The notes under the pieces were generated by a model. The model searched no databases, had not been told where the DNA came from, and saw only the letters and a program-made list of their open reading frames with translations. Of a DNA stretch of 64,000 nucleotides, positions 56,802 through 64,000 are shown piece by piece. Position numbers and translations under genes: made by a program. Numbering within the stretch: position 1 is the stretch's first letter; every line of letters begins with the position of its first letter. This DNA is from JACPDH01 sp041671505 (GTDB taxonomy: Bacteria; Acidobacteriota; Thermoanaerobaculia; Gp7-AA8). The stretch spans positions 182,264 through 246,263 of the forward strand of contig JBAZBK010000006.1 of the NCBI GenBank assembly GCA_041671505.1, written 5' to 3'.

Positions 56802-58475
56802 ATGGGGATTGCCGACATCGCTGCATTGATCAATCCGACCGACGAACGAGCGGGGGCGGTTCGAGAGCTCAAGGCGTGGATCGCCGTGGCGAGTGAGCTT
56901 TCCCAGGACGCGTTAACGGAGCCTGAGCCCGCGTTCGAAAAGCTACGAAGTCACCTCGAGTCCATTGCCCCTGACAAGTTGTACGAACTTCTCGCCATCG
57001 TCGAGCCGCCGGACGTCGACCAGCTGTTTTCCGAGCTCGAGGACATCCGTGGAGCCGTTGTCGGGTCTGCCGCCGTTCCTGCCGCCGGCGATCTCAGCCG
57101 TCGGCTGATCTCGATCAGACGCAAGCTCGATGCGGTCGACGCGAAGCTCCGCCTCCGCCGTGGCCTGGTCCTCGGGGGCAAGCTGGCTGCGTACCTCGTT
57201 CCTGTCGCTGGGGCGTACCTCATCGGAACGTACTTCCGAATCCGGCAGGCCGTGTATCCCGCTTTCGAGTCGGTGCGTCGTCCGCTGGCCGCCTACGCGC
57301 TGGCGGGGGAGAACTACAGCCTTACTTCGGAGTATCGCAAGTCGTTCATCGCCGAGTTTTCAAGGCACTACTTCCACCGACGAAGCAACTTCAGCCAGCT
57401 TTTCGAGCCGCCGAGCGAGGTCGCACCGGTCTCGTTTCGCATCGTGCTGCGGAATCCACGCAACGGAGAGACACTTCTCATCTCGACGGTGGAGGCGAGC
57501 GGCTCGATCGATGCGGAACCCTTCCCCTGGTCGTCGGTCGATGTCACACCAAAGATCGACGTCGACGTGGAGCGCGACACTATTGTTCTCCGCGACGCAG
57601 GCGTTGGTCCGTCATTGAACGTCCATTACAAACTGAGTGCATCGGGTCTCGTCCTGCTCGAGAACACTCACAAGTTGTTCTTCAATTCGAGTGAGGCGTA
57701 CTCTCTCTTCGCGCGGTCCCCGTCCATCGTGGTTCTGAACACGAAGTCGGCCGCCTCCGACGAGCTGTCGGATCCTGTCTACTGGGAACGGGAAGCGGGC
57801 ATTCCGACTTCCGACGCGATCCTGCAGTGCGGAGACGGCCGAGTCTTCGAGCACGTCGGGAACGTCACACGCCTTCATCAGCTCACGCCGCTCGTGCGAG
57901 GCGGTGTTGCGCGCTTCGAGCTTCAGTACAGCTCGCTTCGGGAAGAGCAGAGCCAGGTCTCCCGGAACGTGGCGCTGCCGCCGACCGCGGTCTACTTTTC
58001 GACGACACCTGCCTTAATCGAGCGCGACGATCCGTGCGAGCCACAATTGCCGATGCCCGTTCCCGTCGAACCGTCGCCTGCTTATGCGGCGCCTTCCATG
58101 CTCCCATCCATGGATGCTTTCGATTCGCTTGTTCCCGTCGAGCAGAAGCTCGACGCCGTTTCGTTGGTCAAGACGTCATTGACGATCGACTTCGATGGAG
58201 TCGAACCGCTGCGGACGACCGCGTCGATCGTTACACCGGATGAACTCCTCAAGCCGGCCGGTTACCTGATCGTAGACGTCAACATCTGGAATCCGCAGAA
58301 CGGCACCATCACCCTCGCTATCAGCGTCAACGGAAATGAGGTGCGCCGCGTCAGGTTGCCGGTTCTCGTGCCTGACACGATGTCATTCAACACATTCGAG
58401 CTCGCGAGCGAAATTGCGAAACTCAAACCGTCCGAAACGCCGAATTCGGACTCGAACGGTGTGGGACGCGATTGA
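56802..58475 (+). CDS. unknown 557-residue protein with one transmembrane segment
   Basis: The N-terminal 120 residues are helical, with a coiled-coil-like stretch (LSRRLISIRRKLDAVDAKLRL). One hydrophobic helix follows (about 122-146, GLVLGGKLAAYLVPVAGAYL). The rest is beta-rich with scattered Pro, and no catalytic motif stands out. No signal peptide is seen. The flanking GGGGTCA repeats make it a likely recent arrival. No family recognised. Confidence 0.7.
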   Translation: MGIADIAALINPTDERAGAVRELKAWIAVASELSQDALTEPEPAFEKLRSHLESIAPDKLYELLAIVEPPDVDQLFSELEDIRGAVVGSAAVPAAGDLSRRLISIRRKLDAVDAKLRLRRGLVLGGKLAAYLVPVAGAYLIGTYFRIRQAVYPAFESVRRPLAAYALAGENYSLTSEYRKSFIAEFSRHYFHRRSNFSQLFEPPSEVAPVSFRIVLRNPRNGETLLISTVEASGSIDAEPFPWSSVDVTPKIDVDVERDTIVLRDAGVGPSLNVHYKLSASGLVLLENTHKLFFNSSEAYSLFARSPSIVVLNTKSAASDELSDPVYWEREAGIPTSDAILQCGDGRVFEHVGNVTRLHQLTPLVRGGVARFELQYSSLREEQSQVSRNVALPPTAVYFSTTPALIERDDPCEPQLPMPVPVEPSPAYAAPSMLPSMDAFDSLVPVEQKLDAVSLVKTSLTIDFDGVEPLRTTASIVTPDELLKPAGYLIVDVNIWNPQNGTITLAISVNGNEVRRVRLPVLVPDTMSFNTFELASEIAKLKPSETPNSDSNGVGRD

Positions 58476-58535
58476 TCCAACCTCTCGTTCGATTCGGCGG
58501 CGCGACCGGTGGCGGTACACCGGGGGTCCACACCG

Positions 58536-58877
58536 GGGGTCAGAGCCGGACTATTGACTTTGGCCGATCGTTGGGTTCGGCGGGAGTTGGTCGCGCCGCT
58601 GAAGCGGCGCGGGGTTGATCCGCGATGATCTGCACCCCCGACTGAAGTCGGGGGCTACCGGTGTTTCGCCGCTGCGCGGCGTACGGCGGGGCGGGCGACG
58701 CGCGCATGGCCTCACGGAACTTCGCCGTGGCGCGATTGCGTCGGTGGTCACGTCGGGGGTCAGGCCTCGAAACTGTACTCTAGCCGCGCCTACTGACGAC
58801 GGCTCCTCGCGTCGGGGGTCAGGCCTCGAAACTGTATTTTCGCGGCGCCTGAAGTATAGATTCGAGACCTGAACCCG
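58536..58877. repeat. GGGGTCAGG repeat cluster, units 4 and 5
   Basis: GGGGTCAGAGCCGGACTATT at 58536 (as at 52421), left arms at 58756-58771 and 58815-58830, and a right arm TTCGAGACCTGAACCC at 58861-58876. The spacers keep ACTGTACTCTAG or ACTGTATTTTCG. The 455-base gap 58476-58930 holds nothing else that I recognise. Confidence 0.8.
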
Positions 58878-58930
58878 GCCTTTATGGCCCCGCGCCTTCT
58901 GAAGTATTCGCATCTGCGCAACGCCACCCT

Positions 58931-60229
58931 CTACTCCCGCTTCGCGCTCTTATGATCACCTTCCGCCTCTGTGGCGGAAGCCGGTGCCGGGGACAGATGC
59001 TTGGGCGAGTCATAGGAGAGCTCGCTCTCGAGCCCCGGACGATCGGAGCCGGAACTCCAGAGACTGAAGGAGTCCCCATACTCCGCGTAGCCATAGCGCT
59101 CGCCATCGAACGGGTCGAGCGGGGCAGTAGCGCCGGGGTTGACGAGTTGATAGGCGGCGTACAATCCTCCCTCGTCCTTCGGGAATTGTCCGGTCCTCGT
59201 CCTGTAGTCCTCGGCAGCAGCCGCAAGTTTTTGAATGTCGGCGCGTGCCGTCGCGCGCGCGACGGCCACATCCGCGACCACGAACTCCGGTTCGGTCTGC
59301 CGCGCGTGCTGTGTGGCCTGGGGTAAGGCCGCCGCTGCCTTGGCCGCCTTCATGATCTTCTGCATGAAGAAGACGCTCGCGGCGAGCGGAACGAGCATCG
59401 CGAAGACGATCAGACCGATCGCACCGAAGACAGGCGCTGCGGCCGGGGTCCTCTTCGGGAAGCGCGCCTGATCGAGCTCCGCGATGCGAAACGCAAGCGG
59501 TGGATGCGATGCCATCCAGTTTCCGATCGTCATCATGACCGTGTCCATCGCCCCGCGCTGCGCGACGAATGCGTCGAGATTCACGCTCTTCGAATAGCGG
59601 CCGCCCGCCGCGAGCACCGCGAGACCGTGGATTGCGGAGCCGCCGTTGCTCACGGCCGCGAATCCGTAGCGATCTGCCGTGTACTCACAGGCTCGCGACC
59701 AGGCGCTGCCGATGAAGGGGACGAGGCGGCCCAGGATCAAAAATGAGCGGAAGCGAAGATGCCCTGCCTTCAGGTGCCCGATCTCGTGCGCGATGATGAA
59801 ATCCGCCGCCTCCGTGTCTTCCCCGCAGGCCTCGAGAAGATCGGAGAAGAGGACGATGAAATTCTTCGAGAAGAGTTTCGTCGCGAGGGCGTTCAGCGAT
59901 CCTCCCGCCTGCATCAGGTAGGCCTCGGGCGCCACCTTCAGATCGAGGCGCTCGCTGATCGCCACTACGCGCGCATGGAGCTCGGGGAGTTGCTCCGGGC
60001 TGAGCCGCACCGCGCTGCCGCGGAGATAGGCGATGAACCCGATGTGCGCGAGGAAGAAGAAGATCCCGAGAAAGACGGCGTAAGCGATGCCGATGATCGA
60101 CACGACGAGCATGACCCAGAGCAGCAGCGAGCTGAGTGCGACGATGACGAGGAGCGGAATCTCGGAGTCCCAGCGGGCGACGCGGACGGGTGGATCGATG
60201 TTGGCGGCAGGGGGGATGGCTTCGGTCAT
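58931..60229 (-). CDS. M48 zinc peptidase fused to a pseudopilin-like C-terminal domain
   Basis: A 432-residue membrane protein. Two N-terminal helices (about 27-75) precede an M48 peptidase with AHEIGHLKAGH (HEIGH at about 148) and the third ligand region CEYTADRYG. Another helix near 290 leads to a short domain, ATARADIQKLAAAAEDYRTR and GQFPKDEGG, then DPFDGERYGYAEYGDSFSLW and SSGSDR. This pattern (YRxxTGQxP ... DPxG-type ... Y ... SxGxD) is that of the type II secretion major-pilin C-domain. The fusion is unusual. ATG 60229 follows GGAGAGC; HtpX-like envelope quality control is the likely role. Confidence 0.85.
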   Translation of the reverse strand: MTEAIPPAANIDPPVRVARWDSEIPLLVIVALSSLLLWVMLVVSIIGIAYAVFLGIFFFLAHIGFIAYLRGSAVRLSPEQLPELHARVVAISERLDLKVAPEAYLMQAGGSLNALATKLFSKNFIVLFSDLLEACGEDTEAADFIIAHEIGHLKAGHLRFRSFLILGRLVPFIGSAWSRACEYTADRYGFAAVSNGGSAIHGLAVLAAGGRYSKSVNLDAFVAQRGAMDTVMMTIGNWMASHPPLAFRIAELDQARFPKRTPAAAPVFGAIGLIVFAMLVPLAASVFFMQKIMKAAKAAAALPQATQHARQTEPEFVVADVAVARATARADIQKLAAAAEDYRTRTGQFPKDEGGLYAAYQLVNPGATAPLDPFDGERYGYAEYGDSFSLWSSGSDRPGLESELSYDSPKHLSPAPASATEAEGDHKSAKRE

Positions 60230-60594
60230 TGTGCTCTCCGCTTCTCGGCTGCCCGGCATCGTGTCCGATCGGAACGAGAAGTGTCAACGAAGGGATCGGC
60301 AGTTGAACAGCAGTCCCGAGACGTCAACGGCCCGCCCCGGTCTGCGGCTCTCGCCCTGCGACGGGTAGGGATTTCTGCCAGCCCGCCACTCCTCTCATGG
60401 AACTCCGAAGCAAGACGGAGCTCAGGATCAATCGACAGAAAGTTTGACCACCAATCAAACACGAACGGTTGGTGGGTTTTGACCTAACGCTGAGACGTAT
60501 TGACCATCACTCGACAGCGAGTTGAAAGACCTTTAGTATGCGCTCGCTCGAACACAGCACAAGCTCCGATACTCAATTTCTCAGGAGATTTCGC
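60230..60594. other. intergenic region between divergent M48 and CarboxypepD-reg genes
   Basis: This 365-base stretch has no supported gene. It holds an imperfect inverted pair, CCACCAA near 60449 and TTGGTGG near 60469, followed by GTTTTGACC, and a CCTAAC at 60483. Both flanking genes start here, so promoters must lie in it, but no clear -35/-10 pair was found. Confidence 0.4.
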
Positions 60595-63500
60595 ATGCGC
60601 GTATTGGCCCGTACGCCTCTGCAGCCCTTGCTGCGCCCTTCCCTGTCAGTTCGGTCGCTCCCTCAGCGCAGGAAGCCGTCGAAGGTCACGCTAGTTTCCA
60701 TCGTGGCGTTCGCAGTTCTTGTCGCCGCGATGACACGCAGCGCCAGTGCCTCCGACGCGGGAGATATTCCTGTAACTGTACGCGTGCGGACGTCAACAGG
60801 CTCTCCTGTCGAAAACGCCTACGTCGCGCTCGTCCCCGAGTGGAGGCCCACGAGCCACCCTCTCGTCGAGACGATCGCCGAGAAGGGTGTCGCGGTCGTC
60901 GAAGCTCCGGCCGGGAAGTACAGCCTCATCGCGGGTGCGCGAGGTTACTCCATCACCTCGGCAGGACCGATTGTGGTCTCCTCGTCCACGGCCGCGTTCT
61001 CCATGGAGTTGGCTCCACTGAACGAGGCGATCGGCGCGGTGATCGATGAGAGGGGATATCCGGTCGTTGGCGCGCATGTCACCGGCTTGAATGGCGCGAT
61101 TCCGGCGCCGTTGGGCAAGGTGAGCGAACTTGCGATGCGCCATCTGGAGGCGGATTGGTCGGCGACAACGGATGCCACGGGCCAATGGACGCTTCAACTG
61201 CCCGAAGGGCCAGTCCCACTGCTGGTCGAGGCGCCTGGGCGAGGGGCGGAGTGGCGCATCCGAACGGACGCAGATTCAGCGCCGCTCGATACGGTGCTGC
61301 TCCAGGGCGCCACACTCACGCTGCTGCCTGACCGCGAGGACCCGGATCTCGTTGTCACGCTATCTCGGGACGAAACCGAAGCTGCAACGAGCATTCCCCC
61401 CGACAAGCAGCCGTTAATCTGGGCACGCCGCGCGAAGGGCAGTTCGATTCGTTGGACTTCACTGCCCCCGGGGAACTACGGGATCTACGCGAAGTACTCC
61501 GACGTGCGTTTCTTCACGCAGGCCGCCACGAAGCTTGCCACTGTGAAGCTCTCAGCCGGAGACGCGCGGACTGAACGGATCTCGCTTCCTGCCCGCCGCG
61601 AGGCGGCGACCAGCATCGCATCGCTATTCCTGGCGGGTGTGCTTCGTGACGATCTGGGCAAGACTCTCGAGACGTATGGCAGAGACGACGCAGGGCTCCC
61701 GCGACGAGCCGAGACCTTCGTCGAAACTGTGAGTGGAGGCAGCGTCGTCTACATACGGGGTGATGGTGTTCGTGCGCCGTTTTACGCGTTGACCGAAGAT
61801 CGCTCGGTATTCGGTGCCCCGCCAATGGCAGAGAGCAGGCACGACGCAAACCTGCGGCCGGTGCCCGCTACGATCCATCCACGCGCCGACGTATACGCAC
61901 AGTTTCGTTTTGCGGACGAAACGCTTCAGATTCCGCGGGCAGGACTGGCGCGGCTCCAGGGCTGTGATCAAGAGGCCGAGATCGCGGCGCCGATCGAGAT
62001 CCGTCAAAGTGGCTTTGCGCGGTTTTCTGCGGCTGCCGGCTGCCGCACCATCATTCTCCAGCTCGAACCCTTCGAACCGGTGGTGATCGAGAGGCGACTG
62101 CAGCCGGGAGATCAGTCTCTCGGGGAATTCACCCTCCGAGCGGCGGCGTCGGCCGAAGTGCGCGTGGTGCGAGTCCCGAGCGGAGCGTTCGCTGCGGGCG
62201 CCACTGTGCGGATTGCGGTGCATGACGACGAGTCGCACGGGAAGCGCTCGATGATTGTGGCGGAGGCGTTGACCGACGAGACGGGCTGGGCTCGTCTTTC
62301 GGGACTGCCTTCGTATCGGGAGCTGCGCGTCACCGCCGAGACTCGAGAACACGATCAGTCAGACGCCGCGATGTTGACCGTAGAGCCGGGGACGAAGGGA
62401 ACCGTCGATCCGCTCGCGGTACCCGAGCCTGCGGAGCTCATCGTGGACGCCACGATCGACGAAGCATTCCTGGCGAGGTTTCCCACCGCGCGCGTCGTTG
62501 CCCTCCTGATTCAGCCATTCGATCATTACCGCGAGGCGGAGACGCGACAGGAAACACCGACGGATGAACCGCTGCGTGTCGGACCACTGCACCCAGGGCG
62601 CTGGCTCGTGAACGGTGTCGTGCAGGTAGACAATACCTTCGCTCCCGTCGAATTGGAGGATTTCGAGCTGAAGTCGGGGGAGACGCGCCGCGTCGAGAAG
62701 CGCATCACCCCGAATGTCTTCGAAGGGGTCGTCACCTACAACGGCGTGGGCGTTGCCGCAAAACTGAAGATCGGCAGCAGGCCGGAGGAGACACGCGATT
62801 TCAATACGGACGCGAACGGCATATTCCGCGCTGTCCTTCCTCGAACGGGCAGCTACCGAGTAGCGGCCGCTCGGATGAGCTCGCAAAGTAACCTCGTACC
62901 AGTTGGGGAGGTCTCGTTTAGCGACCCTTCGCATCGTGTGGAGATCGTGATCCCGAAAGGATCGACCGTGACGACTCGCGTCAGGACTGGCGATCGTCCG
63001 GTTCCTCATGTGGTCGTGTGGGTCTCTCGACGCGACGACGCTGGTGTTGTCGATGACGTCTTGAAGCACGGACGAGAGACCAATTCCACGGGTGAGGCCA
63101 GATTCGATGAGCTGACCGCCGGAGTCTGGACATTCTCGGTAAGGCTGGACGATCGAAAGGGCGCGGCCGAGAAATCGATCTCGATCGAGTCGGGCGAGGA
63201 AAGAACGATCGACCTCGATCTCGGTGAGGTTGCGGGGATTCGGGGAACGGTTCGCGCGCTCGGCGGAGCTTCGCTTCCGCGTAGCCGCGTGGAGTGCCTC
63301 TTCGTCGGACCGACGGGCACACCCGATCGAAGCAGTGCAATCACGGACGCGGACGGAAAATTCGACATCGAGTTGATCGCTCCCGCGCCTCCAACGGCGT
63401 ATTGCAGCCTTACAGGTCCCATGGGCACGGTCGATGCGCTGAAGCTCGTGCCTGGACCACGGAGCGAGATCACAGTGCCGGGTGCTACTGCGGCGCTTTA

Positions 63501-63804
63501 CATCTCCGGCTGGGAGAAGGCGATCAACCCTGAGGCGTGGTGGCTGGTCGCGCCCGATGGCCGCGCCGTCAGCGTGAGAGGCGTAGCAATGCAACTCGGT
63601 CAGATCGGATCTCCGCTGACCATTCCGGCGATGGCCGCAGGACGATGGCGGCTCGTTCGTGCCGATTCACTACTGCAATGGCTGGCACTGGCACGCGGCC
63701 TGGGAGCAGGACTCCCCGGAGTTGACGAAACAACACTCAGGGCCGGCATCCCTGGGGTGATCCAGATCGATAACGTCCCGACCCATGCCGGTGGGTCGGA
63801 TTAA
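60595..63804 (+). CDS. large exported protein with carboxypeptidase-regulatory-like repeats
   Basis: A 1069-residue protein. ATG 60595 follows AGGAGA at a good distance; a TTG/ATG further up lacks one. A basic N-terminus (residues 1-32) leads into a hydrophobic export signal (about 32-52, VSIVAFAVLVAAM). The rest is beta-rich with several CarboxypepD_reg-type blocks, seen in VRVRTSTGSPVENAYVALVP, GAVIDERGYPVVGAHVTGLN and GIRGTVRALGGASLPRSRVEC. It is probably a surface or periplasmic protein with stalk-like Ig-fold repeats. Its stop codon lies at the very edge of the IS3-type element, so the 3' end may have been altered by the insertion. Confidence 0.78.
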   Translation: MRVLARTPLQPLLRPSLSVRSLPQRRKPSKVTLVSIVAFAVLVAAMTRSASASDAGDIPVTVRVRTSTGSPVENAYVALVPEWRPTSHPLVETIAEKGVAVVEAPAGKYSLIAGARGYSITSAGPIVVSSSTAAFSMELAPLNEAIGAVIDERGYPVVGAHVTGLNGAIPAPLGKVSELAMRHLEADWSATTDATGQWTLQLPEGPVPLLVEAPGRGAEWRIRTDADSAPLDTVLLQGATLTLLPDREDPDLVVTLSRDETEAATSIPPDKQPLIWARRAKGSSIRWTSLPPGNYGIYAKYSDVRFFTQAATKLATVKLSAGDARTERISLPARREAATSIASLFLAGVLRDDLGKTLETYGRDDAGLPRRAETFVETVSGGSVVYIRGDGVRAPFYALTEDRSVFGAPPMAESRHDANLRPVPATIHPRADVYAQFRFADETLQIPRAGLARLQGCDQEAEIAAPIEIRQSGFARFSAAAGCRTIILQLEPFEPVVIERRLQPGDQSLGEFTLRAAASAEVRVVRVPSGAFAAGATVRIAVHDDESHGKRSMIVAEALTDETGWARLSGLPSYRELRVTAETREHDQSDAAMLTVEPGTKGTVDPLAVPEPAELIVDATIDEAFLARFPTARVVALLIQPFDHYREAETRQETPTDEPLRVGPLHPGRWLVNGVVQVDNTFAPVELEDFELKSGETRRVEKRITPNVFEGVVTYNGVGVAAKLKIGSRPEETRDFNTDANGIFRAVLPRTGSYRVAAARMSSQSNLVPVGEVSFSDPSHRVEIVIPKGSTVTTRVRTGDRPVPHVVVWVSRRDDAGVVDDVLKHGRETNSTGEARFDELTAGVWTFSVRLDDRKGAAEKSISIESGEERTIDLDLGEVAGIRGTVRALGGASLPRSRVECLFVGPTGTPDRSSAITDADGKFDIELIAPAPPTAYCSLTGPMGTVDALKLVPGPRSEITVPGATAALYISGWEKAINPEAWWLVAPDGRAVSVRGVAMQLGQIGSPLTIPAMAAGRWRLVRADSLLQWLALARGLGAGLPGVDETTLRAGIPGVIQIDNVPTHAGGSD

Positions 63805-63805
63805 C

Positions 63806-64000
63806 TGGAGTTGACGCGGTTTCGTGGACACCTCAACATTGGGGAGAGCCACGATGCCAAGATCACACAAAGTATACCCGGAAGAGTTCAAGCAGAAGCT
63901 GATTGCCCTCGTTCGACGAGGACGTACCCCGGAGGAGTTGTCGCGGGAGTTCGAGCCTTCGGCGCAGGCGATTCGAAACTGGGTCGTTCAATCGGAACGC
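63806..64000 (+). mobile_element. IS3-type element, left end (runs off the window)
   Basis: Starts about TGGAGTTGACGCGGTTTCG and is near-identical to the fragment at 51909. It begins one base after the TAA of the preceding gene. The end of the window cuts it within orfA. Confidence 0.85.
63854..64000 (+). CDS. IS3-type transposase OrfA, partial
   Basis: Forty-nine codons of an OrfA helix-turn-helix protein, MPRSHKVYPEEFKQKLIALV onward to VVQSER, the same as the fragment at 51955 except Val for Ala at position 7. It is cut by the window edge, so its intactness is unknown. In complete IS3 elements OrfA is joined to the DDE-type OrfB by programmed frameshifting. Confidence 0.9.
   Translation, partial: MPRSHKVYPEEFKQKLIALVRRGRTPEELSREFEPSAQAIRNWVVQSER

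Overview
The window is a GC-rich (roughly 65 %) stretch of a Gram-negative chromosome. It carries LPS genes (lpxB, an msbA-type exporter), many c-type cytochromes, and the gene orders rluB-cmk-rpsA and yicC-gmk-rpoZ-coaBC. Together with many long palindromic intergenic repeats, these suggest an Acidobacteriota-like bacterium. That assignment is inference; no rRNA gene is present.

Layout. (1) 1-10365: housekeeping on the + strand: the tail of a probable scpB, rluB, cmk, rpsA, sppA, an HU/IHF protein, a HIT hydrolase, three small membrane proteins, lpxB, an msbA-type ABC exporter and a DUF374 acyltransferase. (2) 10819-26652: redox and sulfur metabolism: an enhancer-binding-type regulator, a heptaheme-TPR cytochrome, a bfd-bfr iron-storage pair behind a palindromic operator, then a run of + strand genes. 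These are a PsrA/PhsA-type molybdoenzyme, its FeS subunit, two YeeE-type sulfur permease halves (one fused to a Cys-less rhodanese), an NrfD/PsrC anchor, a DsrC/TusE-like protein, a coiled-coil porin, a small exported protein and an octaheme cytochrome. They probably make a respiratory chain for polysulfide, thiosulfate or tetrathionate. (3) 27128-33946: an amino-acid permease, a GT-C-like membrane protein, yicC, gmk, rpoZ, coaBC and a family 4 uracil-DNA glycosylase. (4) 33947-39030: accessory genes (SEC-C protein, VapBC, Fic) separated by copies of three composite palindromic repeats.

(5) 39450-51869: a defence island. Seven frames overlap or nearly touch: hsdM, hsdS, a PHP-domain/SMC-like ATPase, a 61-codon frame, an AAA ATPase, a DUF4276/TOPRIM-like protein and hsdR. 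They form a type I restriction-modification operon with a second, PARIS/OLD-like ATPase-nuclease pair inside it. Two unknown genes follow, one of them membrane-bound. This is the best candidate for an under-described system.

(6) 51909-58877: a mobile, eroded region with an IS3-type fragment, a broken gene, a cytosolic HExxH protein, an AbiEii-like pair and an unknown protein, all separated by a repeat with core GGGGTCAGGCCTCGAA that resembles REP elements moved by RAYT transposases. (7) 58931-64000: an M48 peptidase fused to a pseudopilin-like domain, a 1069-residue exported protein with carboxypeptidase-regulatory-like repeats, and the left end of an IS3-type element that runs off the window.

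No tRNA, rRNA or CRISPR array was recognised. A window-wide oddity is the apparent excess of GTTAGG/CCTAAC over GTTGGG/CCCAAC.
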